Part shown: positions 36,276 to 42,849 of the stretch, piece after piece | Layout: every line of letters begins with the position of its first letter | How positions within the stretch are numbered: position 1 is the stretch's first letter | Source of the DNA: Gammaproteobacteria bacterium | GTDB lineage: Bacteria > Pseudomonadota > Gammaproteobacteria > HTCC5015 | Length of the DNA: 64,000 nucleotides | Assembly (NCBI GenBank): GCA_028284675.1 | Contig: JANQRI010000014.1 | Span: 21,797-85,796 of the forward strand | Reading direction: 5' to 3' | The notes under the pieces: generated by a model | The model's database searches: none | What the model saw: only the letters and a program-made list of their open reading frames with translations | What the model was told of the DNA's origin: nothing | Position numbers and translations under genes: made by a program

Positions 36276-36524
36276 AGAAATTTCCTGAGTAATCTAGAGT
36301 TCAATATGAATAGCCCGGATCAAATTCGACACATGCTGCCAAACATGCTGAGTATAGGGGTGAAAAATGACAGAACCATGACCCCGGCCCACAGCAATAT
36401 AGCCGGCCGGCGAAATATTAAAGATGCCGACAGAAAAACAAATCAGGTTGTATAATATTTAAGGCCCAGCACAAAATAACATCGTTTACCAACTGATATT
36501 TATAAGTTTTTTCACAAAACCATA
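36276..36524. other. Leader region of the FHA gene
   Basis: No gene seen. On the minus strand a TATACT hexamer (complement of 36351-36356) lies about 75 bases before the start codon and could be a -10 element, but no good -35 partner is visible. The part around 36400-36416 is GC-rich and palindromic (CCGGCCGGC). Confidence 0.4.
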
Positions 36525-37433
36525 TCAACGTAAACCAACCACTGGTGGCGGCGGTACAATATCCAGCAGAATAAATTCAGTAATCAATACCTCATTTGGC
36601 AACAAGTGCTTACCATGACCTTTATCGCCAAACCCCAGCTCAGGTGACAAATAAACCCGGTAATGGCCGCCTTTCTTCATAAGCAGAAACAATTCACGCC
36701 AACCTTCGGGAATACGGCCCCGTAATGCCAACGTTTCACTATGTCCATGCTCGGCCGAGTTGTAATAAAAATCGCTATCCGGTTTTGTGTGAATATAATT
36801 GACTGTCACCATATCAACCGGCCTGGGTTTGGGACCCTCACCTTCTTTTATAATCTCATACTGCAAGCCGCTGGGCGTCACGATCACATTTTCACGCGCA
36901 GCATTCTTTTCCAAAAACGCTTTTGATTTCGCAAGCCTCTCATCGGCACCAAGCATACGTTGCTGGCGATAATAGCTTCTCACCAGTATCGTGGCTTTAG
37001 CCACTTTCGGCGAAGAAACCTTCCTTTTATAACCACGCTTAAAGCCTTTCATAAACGCATCTGGATCTATTGCTTTCAGCTGCTGTTGAGATATCGCACC
37101 GAGAATCAGACCCTGTTGATAACTGGCTTCAGACAAGACCTGCTTATCCGGCCTGGATTGATCGCGGACAGGTTTACCTGCATCAGAAAAAATACGGACC
37201 TTGTCTGCTGCAAACTGTAACTCTTCTGTATTCGGCGGCTGACGATAAGCCTGCTCCAGACCAAGCCGCAGCTGTTTTAAATCGATACCGCGTTTGCGCG
37301 CCTTAAGTTCCGCACCTTTGATCAAGCCCTGTGCCCGACTCACCTCCTGTAATGTTATCGGTGCATCCTGCTCCGCCATCACCGGAGCCGTCACAAAAAC
37401 CATCATAAAGCAACACAATAAAAAGCGGCGCAT
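36525..37433 (-). CDS. Periplasmic FKBP-type peptidyl-prolyl isomerase
   Basis: About 302 residues from the ATG at 37433, preceded by GAGGG; a TTG three codons upstream is less likely. A signal peptide (FLLCCFMMVFVTAPVMA) is followed by a helical FkpA-like N-terminal domain (about 25-175, with YQQGLILGAISQQ and AFMKGFKRGY) and a C-terminal FKBP domain (about 190-300: TPSGLQYEIIKEGEGPKPRPVD, VTVNYIHT, PEGWRELFLLMKKGGHYRVY, PELGFGDKG, VLITEFILLDI). It catalyses proline isomerisation and/or acts as a chaperone in the periplasm. It precedes the giant exoprotein gene on the same strand, which suggests a folding-control role for TpsA in transit. Confidence 0.88.
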   Translation of the reverse strand: MRRFLLCCFMMVFVTAPVMAEQDAPITLQEVSRAQGLIKGAELKARKRGIDLKQLRLGLEQAYRQPPNTEELQFAADKVRIFSDAGKPVRDQSRPDKQVLSEASYQQGLILGAISQQQLKAIDPDAFMKGFKRGYKRKVSSPKVAKATILVRSYYRQQRMLGADERLAKSKAFLEKNAARENVIVTPSGLQYEIIKEGEGPKPRPVDMVTVNYIHTKPDSDFYYNSAEHGHSETLALRGRIPEGWRELFLLMKKGGHYRVYLSPELGFGDKGHGKHLLPNEVLITEFILLDIVPPPPVVGLR

Positions 37434-37540
37434 AAAACTCAACCCTCAGATCAAAAAACTCCTGAAAGGTAATTAATAATTGTTTCAAAAAAATGATCTT
37501 CGCAGATAACCCTATGCTTAGTTTTTTGAGTTAATGAAAA

Positions 37541-37566
37541 AAAGACCCGGCCAAAGCCGGGTCTTT
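37541..37566 (-). terminator. Bidirectional intrinsic terminator
   Basis: AAAGACCCGGC (37541-37551) and GCCGGGTCTTT (37556-37566) form an 11-base perfect stem with a CAAA loop, with A/T tails on both sides. It lies 60 bases past the stop of the PstS-like gene and upstream of the FKBP gene, so it should end the riboswitch-controlled transcript. Confidence 0.85.
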
Positions 37567-37625
37567 AGTTACGCAGGCATTGCACCTGCGCCGAATATTA
37601 TTTTTTTAACTTCGTGGATTCGAGC

Positions 37626-39170
37626 TTACGGAGACCACGGAGTTGCAGTGTTGACTTGAGGCGTACGGCACGCGCTTAACAGACCGCCACCGGCATGAGT
37701 TGAAGTAGCCACCGGGTTAGCAGGGCTTATCGGAATGCTGGGAACGTTACCGGGAATTGTGTTAAGAGCAACCAGGCCTGAAGCGCCAAAAGATTGGGTG
37801 AAACTGCCGGTTACCAATGCACCAACTGAAGCAGCACCACCAGTTCCGCTTAACAAAGTGCGCTGCACATCGATCGCATTTTCATCTCCAGTTGACAACC
37901 AGCTCCAAACCGACTCAACCCAGTTGAAATAATGTGTACGAATCACTTCCTCAACGGTCGGCGCAGCACCATCCACTTTAATAAAGCGGTAGTTATCGCC
38001 GTTACCGACGTTATTCTGAGTGGACTGGATACCAATTGCCCATCGCTGTGTAGCAGGAGCAGTGGTGTCAGAGAAAGCCTGAATGCAGTCACGCATATCA
38101 CTGGAACCGGAAGTTTCAATGATAGCCGGTGCGACACCAATCGGCGGGTTGGTATTTTGCCAGTTGCTGAATGCATTGGTTGTAGTATCACTGAACGGCG
38201 TGTTATCCGGCAGCTGATCCTGCGCTTCCAAAGTGCAAGGCGCATTCAGGAACTTAACACGAAACTGAGTGTTGGTTCCGGAAGTTGCAACACGACGGCA
38301 AGCACGAACACGGGTGTCTGACGGGATAGGGAAAGTGACAGTGTCATATCCCGGGCAGCTACCGTTGGCTACCAAATCAGCCACAGCATCAGACAAAGGC
38401 ACCATATCGCCTGCAAAATTAGGAACAAAAATCAAGTCCCAGTTTTCAATTGCACCGTTGAAAATGCTCGCGATAACTGATTTGGTCAAACCAGGCATGT
38501 TGTCCACATCTTCAGCACCGACTGTCAAGCCCTGAACACATTGCAATGCATTGCGCAGATTCAATGAAACCGGAGTATTAAAGATCGTACCCCAGATCGC
38601 ATTGTCGACGACTGGCAGGCCGTTGCATACGCTACCGGCAGGCTGAGGCAATTTATTGAACTCCAGATCAGACAAACCACCGTCGGATGAACGCGGTGAA
38701 GTGTTCGGGCAAAGATAGTTACCATCGCCGGCAACCGGATCACCACCGGTACCATCATCAACACAAGTGCCGTCTACCAATACCTGATCAATCGCTGCAT
38801 CACACAGACCTAAAGGACCCTGGCCTGAACCACCGGCAGAACGCTTATAGATCAATACATCCAGCGCACTGTCAGAGTTGGTGTCCAAAGCAGCCAGGCT
38901 GCCGTCACCATCAGTGTCGGTTAAGTTGGACAACAGAATTGTACAGAAATATGCATTGAAACCTTCAGGCTCGGAACTGCCGTCTTCATTGTAGAAATCC
39001 AAGGTACCGGTTTCACAAAGGCTTTCAATAAGATCACGAAGTGCTTCATCCTGTGCACTCGCACCTGACAATGTCACTTCAAGTTCAGGTGTTGTGGTCG
39101 GTGGTAATGCCATTACATGGCTGGATGCAAATGCAGCTGTTGCTGCAAGCAATACTGCTAATTTTTTCAT
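37626..39170 (-). CDS. Secreted PstS-like substrate-binding-fold protein
   Basis: A 514-residue protein with signal peptide MKKLAVLLAATAAFASSHVMA. LEVTLSGASAQDEALRDLIE and later VLIYKRSAGGSGQGP and IETSGSSDMRDC resemble the phosphate-contacting loops of PstS-type binding proteins (SGAS and SGSS turns). An aspartate-rich DTDGDGSLAALDTNSDSALD segment (about residues 85-105) resembles calcium-binding loops. Cysteines occur in apparent pairs, compatible with disulfides. No transporter genes are adjacent, so it may bind a surface or extracellular ligand rather than feed a permease. It follows the PEP-CTERM gene by 26 bases (own GGGAG site) and ends at the terminator at 37541-37566, so it is probably the second gene under the c-di-GMP riboswitch. 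Confidence 0.75.
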   Translation of the reverse strand: MKKLAVLLAATAAFASSHVMALPPTTTPELEVTLSGASAQDEALRDLIESLCETGTLDFYNEDGSSEPEGFNAYFCTILLSNLTDTDGDGSLAALDTNSDSALDVLIYKRSAGGSGQGPLGLCDAAIDQVLVDGTCVDDGTGGDPVAGDGNYLCPNTSPRSSDGGLSDLEFNKLPQPAGSVCNGLPVVDNAIWGTIFNTPVSLNLRNALQCVQGLTVGAEDVDNMPGLTKSVIASIFNGAIENWDLIFVPNFAGDMVPLSDAVADLVANGSCPGYDTVTFPIPSDTRVRACRRVATSGTNTQFRVKFLNAPCTLEAQDQLPDNTPFSDTTTNAFSNWQNTNPPIGVAPAIIETSGSSDMRDCIQAFSDTTAPATQRWAIGIQSTQNNVGNGDNYRFIKVDGAAPTVEEVIRTHYFNWVESVWSWLSTGDENAIDVQRTLLSGTGGAASVGALVTGSFTQSFGASGLVALNTIPGNVPSIPISPANPVATSTHAGGGLLSACRTPQVNTATPWSP

Positions 39171-39196
39171 TCAAAGTCTCCCAGGATATTTAGGAA

Positions 39197-39943
39197 TTAA
39201 GCCTGACGGCGGCGTGAAATCGCGCCCAAACCCAGCAGGCCGGATACAAACAACCAAACAGCCGCAGGAATCGGCACTGCACTTAAAGTCGCATTAGCCA
39301 GATCCAGATTCCATGCCACTTGAGTCGCCAACTCAGGAGCCACATCTACAAAGTTATCATCCAGGTGAATCCAATAAAGCATCAGCCCTTCATTAACGTT
39401 TGCAGAGTTTGCAAAACCCACTGTACTGCGGATATTGCTGTTGAATGCACCTGCTTCAAAACTTAAGATCGAACCTGTAACACCGGAAGTCGCACCGCCG
39501 TCAGTGCTGCCACCGATCGCAGGATCCAGATTCGCAACTGTCGCTAAATTGTTGAAAGCCGTTGCTGTGGCGGAAAGTGAACCAAAGTCCAGTGCAAACG
39601 GGTCAACAGCAGTAGTTACAGTACCGAACTGGCTGCCTGGCAGCAAAAAGTCCTGACCCGCAGCAACCAGGCTCCAGCTCAGATCTGCCTGGTTCGAACC
39701 GGAAAAAATACTCAATGCAGCCGCATCAAGGTTGAAAGAGTCCGTGAAGCTACCACCGGCACCGATAATATCCAGATAGTTGACTTCCAGATCCTGAACA
39801 TATGAAACATCCAGGCTGGAATCATAAATGGTCAATACCAAATCGGAGTCAATAGTGTTACTTCCTACGGGTCCCTCTATTGCTGCATTAGCAGCACCGC
39901 TTACTGCCAAAACAGCGGTAGCTAAAATAGCTTTAACTTTCAT
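39197..39943 (-). CDS. PEP-CTERM-type secreted protein
   Basis: A 248-residue protein with signal peptide MKVKAILATAVLAVSGAANA and a C-terminal sorting signal VPIPAAVWLFVSGLLGLGAI followed by SRRRQA (VPxPAA variant of PEP, hydrophobic helix, basic tail). The mature domain is acidic, serine/alanine-rich and beta-strand rich, with no catalytic motif; it may be a surface or matrix component anchored or processed by an exosortase. A strong GGAGGTG ribosome site precedes the ATG. The long 5' leader contains a GEMM-I riboswitch, so expression should respond to c-di-GMP. Confidence 0.9.
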   Translation of the reverse strand: MKVKAILATAVLAVSGAANAAIEGPVGSNTIDSDLVLTIYDSSLDVSYVQDLEVNYLDIIGAGGSFTDSFNLDAAALSIFSGSNQADLSWSLVAAGQDFLLPGSQFGTVTTAVDPFALDFGSLSATATAFNNLATVANLDPAIGGSTDGGATSGVTGSILSFEAGAFNSNIRSTVGFANSANVNEGLMLYWIHLDDNFVDVAPELATQVAWNLDLANATLSAVPIPAAVWLFVSGLLGLGAISRRRQA

Positions 39944-40006
39944 TAAACACCTCCAAAAAAGATTTGTGATTGGATTGGTCTTTCCTCAGACTTCTCCACC
40001 GTTACA

Positions 40007-40051
40007 TCCGTGTACGAATACACTCCCTGCAGAAAACCTGAGAACAGGTAT
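40007..40051 (-). promoter_or_regulatory. Possible expression-platform hairpins
   Basis: Between the aptamer and the start codon two small hairpins are visible in the transcript: ACCTG-TTCT-CAGGT followed by TTTCT (about 40035-40050), and GTGTA-TTCG-TACAC with a stable UUCG loop (40007-40020). The first could be a weak terminator. How ligand binding would switch them is not clear from the sequence. Confidence 0.4.
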
Positions 40052-40057
40052 TCCCAC

Positions 40058-40153
40058 AACGGCTGCAACTCGGCTGTCTTGTTTAATGAAACTGTTAAGA
40101 CCCGTGGCTTTCCGGCCCTGCCTCGCGGCAGGTGTGGCTTTGCCGTGCCGGTT
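40058..40153 (-). ncRNA. c-di-GMP-I (GEMM-I) riboswitch aptamer
   Basis: Read on the minus strand, the segment starts AACCGGCACGGCAAAG, has the hairpin CCTGCC-GCGA-GGCAGG whose GNRA tetraloop matches the GEMM docking loop, then GGAAAGCCACGGGTCT (family consensus GCAAAGCCACGGG) and, after a variable arm, AAGACAGCCGAGTTGC (consensus GACAGCCGGGUUGC). The ends AACCGGC and GCCGTT pair as P1. These are the conserved elements of the c-di-GMP-I riboswitch class. It lies about 115 bases upstream of the PEP-CTERM gene start, on the same strand. Confidence 0.92.
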
Positions 40154-40723
40154 AATTCGCTGAAATGCGATGTCGCTTGCACCCAGAGAAGTCAACGGTG
40201 ATCAAAAGTCTTGTGTTTTACCCGGCTACCTTTAATTAATTAACCGATTCGACCCGGTTCTTAACAGCCTTTGATCAACCGTTTATCCGACGCTGCTTGT
40301 TATACAGAGTCCCGATTAAGGTGGCTTGACATGAATATGAATTTTTATTGACTGGATTGTTACAGTAATTGATTTCACTGCAAATTTACTAACAAACAAA
40401 GCTTATATCCGAAAACTGTAAAGACTGCATTACAGTTTTAATATAAAAACAGTGACTATGAAAAATCTTGCTTCAATTTCCCATTTGTAATGCCATTGCG
40501 CAATCTCGAAAAACTTGCAAGCACAATACCTTCAGCTCACACAAAAACCATATACACTATTAGTTGTATTTCTGATGAGCATGCCAGTGTTATTCAACTA
40601 CGATTGGAGCAATAACATTCAAGGCTGCAGGGATAACAAGTCCTTCACATTTCCTATCTAATGGCTATATGCACCGGATCAGACTAAAATAAATACTTCC
40701 TGATATTGCTTATATGCGACCTT
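40154..40723. other. Long intergenic region between riboswitch operon and trmH
   Basis: No gene is supported. It must hold the promoter of the riboswitch-controlled operon (leftward) and probably that of trmH (rightward), but no convincing -35/-10 or sigma54 pair could be assigned. It contains several ACTGTAA/TTACAGT motifs (see the inverted repeat at 40412-40439). Confidence 0.5.
40412..40439. promoter_or_regulatory. Inverted repeat / operator candidate
   Basis: AAAACTGTAA (40412-40421) and TTACAGTTTT (40430-40439) are perfect 10-base inverted repeats with an 8-base spacer. A further TTACAGTAA occurs at 40360-40368. The layout TGTAAA-N6-ATTACA is close to a TyrR-like box, but could suit other dimeric regulators. 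It could also be a weak bidirectional terminator. Confidence 0.45.
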
Positions 40724-41413
40724 ATGACCCCTGAACGTTATCAACGATTACAAACCTGCCTGATGCGGCGTCAACCGGACCTGACCGTCGTGATGGAAAA
40801 TGTCCATAAGAGCCATAACTTCGCCGCAATTATGCGCAGCTGTGACGCGGTGGGTATTCACGAGGTGCATGCAGTGACCACAAATGGCGAAATTGCCCAG
40901 CATCACCAAACTTCGGCAGGGGCAAACAAGTGGGTAAATACACACTGCTATCAAGACGTTAAAGAGCCAATGGAAATACTCAAAAGCCGGGGTTTCCAGC
41001 TGCTGGCTGCGGATACGGACATGACTGCGATTGATTTCCGGCTTGCAGACTATACGAAACCTACTGCAATCATTATGGGCTCCGAACTGTTCGGCATCAG
41101 CCCCCAAACCAAAAGTGCTGTAGATCAGTCTATTACAATCCCCATGCAGGGCCTGGTTGAGTCCTTCAATGTCAGTGTTGCAACTGCATTGATTTTATAC
41201 GAGGCCCAAAGGCAACGCGAAGCCGCCGGCTTTTACCAAAAATCCCGGCTTACAAGTGAGGTATTCAAAAAAACCCTGTTTGAATGGTGTTATCCGGAAA
41301 TCGCAGCATACTGCCGGCGAAAAGAAACACCGTACCCGGAGCTTGATGAAGAGGGTTATATTACCGATCCCTCAAAGTTAAACAAGAAATATACACAAAA
41401 CGACCTTAAATGA
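40724..41413 (+). CDS. trmH: tRNA (guanosine(18)-2'-O)-methyltransferase TrmH
   Basis: 229 residues from ATG 40724 (MTPERYQRLQTCLMRRQPDL), the same length and start as E. coli TrmH; an in-frame TTG at 40706 is disfavoured. SPOUT-fold motifs are clear: motif 1 ENVHKSHNFAAIMRSCDAVG with the catalytic arginine, motif 2 AIIMGSELFGIS, and motif 3 IPMQGLVESFNVSVATALILYEA, which forms the trefoil knot binding S-adenosylmethionine. It 2'-O-methylates G18 in the D-loop of tRNAs. It stands alone on the plus strand between the riboswitch operon and rpfF. Confidence 0.95.
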   Translation: MTPERYQRLQTCLMRRQPDLTVVMENVHKSHNFAAIMRSCDAVGIHEVHAVTTNGEIAQHHQTSAGANKWVNTHCYQDVKEPMEILKSRGFQLLAADTDMTAIDFRLADYTKPTAIIMGSELFGISPQTKSAVDQSITIPMQGLVESFNVSVATALILYEAQRQREAAGFYQKSRLTSEVFKKTLFEWCYPEIAAYCRRKETPYPELDEEGYITDPSKLNKKYTQNDLK

Positions 41414-41884
41414 AGCCTGCCAAATTGAAATTCAGGCAAAGTACATGTACTTATAAATGCCTATACTCTCCAAATAACGCAGATCTGAGAAATAAAAAAA
41501 CTGAGATTGCTATTTGCTGATATAAATACTTAAAACTCTTGTAGTCAAAATCTTATGTCTGAGAAATATTCCATCATGAACAGCTGGTACACACTTTGTT
41601 AAACGTTTGTAACTGCTACTTAGAGTTAAATATATGCACTTCATGATAAGCGATTGAATCAAAAAAACTTTATAAAAACAAACAATAACTTAACAACATA
41701 CGTAGTTAATACATACTTTCAAAACCTGTATAAGCTTCTCGATAAACAGTAAAAAACTGTCAAAAAGACAACAATTTTAGAGCTTTTTTAAGCTTTAAAG
41801 CTGTTCCAATCAGGCATTCTGGGAATATAATCTTAGAATAAGACCACACCCTATAAACTAAACAACCCGCAAAAGGAGAGTTGC
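41414..41884. other. AT-rich upstream region of rpfF
   Basis: About 470 bases with no gene. Just after trmH is a 14-base perfect palindrome AAGTACATGTACTT (41439-41452). Further on is the palindrome AGCTTTAAAGCT (about 41790-41802). The strong AAAGGAG ribosome site of rpfF lies at the right end. A promoter for rpfF is expected here, but no unique -35/-10 pair stands out in the AT-rich sequence. Confidence 0.5.
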
Positions 41885-42751
41885 ATGAACGCGCAAACTC
41901 AAAACCTGACACCTACATTAAATACTATAAAATCTGCTTCACAAATTAACTCTTTTTATGACTCCCGCTATAGACTCGACTGGTGCTATATGCGGCCAGA
42001 AGCCAGACCCTGTTTTAATTTCGCACTTGTAAGAGAGCTAAATAACTATTACAAAGCACTGCATAGCAATAATGATTCTGATATGCAATATCAGGTAATG
42101 GCCTCCGACAGTCCCGGAATTTTCAACCTGGGTGGAGACCTCAGGCTGTTTAAGCAATTGATAGAAACAAAAAACAAAGCAGTTCTTCAAGACTACGCTT
42201 ATGCCTGTATCGAAACGATTTACAACAAATCAACCTTGCATAAAAAAGGGGTTACTCATATCTCACTAGTCCAAGGCGATGCATTAGGCGGAGGGTTTGA
42301 AGCCGCATTATCTGCTGATGTATTTATTGCTGAAAGAAGCGCCAAACTCGGTTTTCCCGAAGTACTGTTCAACTGGTTCCCCGGCATGGGTGCATATCCC
42401 TTCCTATCTCGCAAGATCGGACCTGTAAATGCAGAACAGGTACTGCTAAGCGGCAAAGTCTACTCTGCTGAAGAACTGCATGAAATGGGGGTAATCGATA
42501 TCCTTGTAGAAAATGGTCAGGGAACACGTGAAGTTTACAAATATATCTCTGAAAAAGACCGGGTTCAAAACGCATGGCAAATAGTAAAAACAAACAGAAG
42601 CTTGTGTGGTAACCCAATCACATTTGAAGAACTAAAGACAATCACGGATCACTGGGTTGAAAAAGCCATGCATTTGGGCAAAAGAGATCTGCGGTTTATG
42701 GAGAAAATAGTCGCCAGACAACGCTTTAAGCTTTCGTCGATAGCCGCCTAA
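41885..42751 (+). CDS. rpfF: DSF synthase RpfF (enoyl-CoA hydratase/crotonase family)
   Basis: A 288-residue crotonase-fold enzyme nearly identical in length to Xanthomonas RpfF (289). The two catalytic glutamates of the DSF synthases are present: E139 in GDALGGGFEAALSAD and E159 in LGFPEVLFNWFPGMGAY. The oxyanion-hole region FNLGGDLRLFK is also conserved. It makes a cis-2-unsaturated fatty-acid signal of the diffusible signal factor family from acyl-ACP. It has a strong AAAGGAG site before the ATG. It converges on rpfC, the same arrangement as in xanthomonads, so it is assigned to the rpf quorum-sensing system. Confidence 0.95.
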   Translation: MNAQTQNLTPTLNTIKSASQINSFYDSRYRLDWCYMRPEARPCFNFALVRELNNYYKALHSNNDSDMQYQVMASDSPGIFNLGGDLRLFKQLIETKNKAVLQDYAYACIETIYNKSTLHKKGVTHISLVQGDALGGGFEAALSADVFIAERSAKLGFPEVLFNWFPGMGAYPFLSRKIGPVNAEQVLLSGKVYSAEELHEMGVIDILVENGQGTREVYKYISEKDRVQNAWQIVKTNRSLCGNPITFEELKTITDHWVEKAMHLGKRDLRFMEKIVARQRFKLSSIAA

Positions 42752-42770
42752 TCATATATATTTTTACCGT

Positions 42771-42801
42771 GCCCGGCTGCAGTTTAACACTGCAACCGGG
42801 C
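42771..42801. terminator. Hairpin between convergent rpfF and rpfC
   Basis: GCCCGGCTGCAGT (42771-42783) pairs with ACTGCAACCGGGC (42789-42801), 12 of 13 positions, around the loop TTAAC. Flanking ATTTT and AAAAT can extend the stem. It lies between the stop codons of converging genes, where a shared terminator is expected, although the T-tract is not in the canonical place for either strand. Confidence 0.6.
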
Positions 42802-42849
42802 AAAATATGAGCGCCCCCAGAAGCCTCAAACGGCACAACATAAAATACT

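Noticed and set aside
39943..40182. 79-codon minus-strand ORF upstream of the PEP-CTERM gene
   Set aside because: It overlaps the GEMM-I riboswitch aptamer; RNA structure explains the sequence better.
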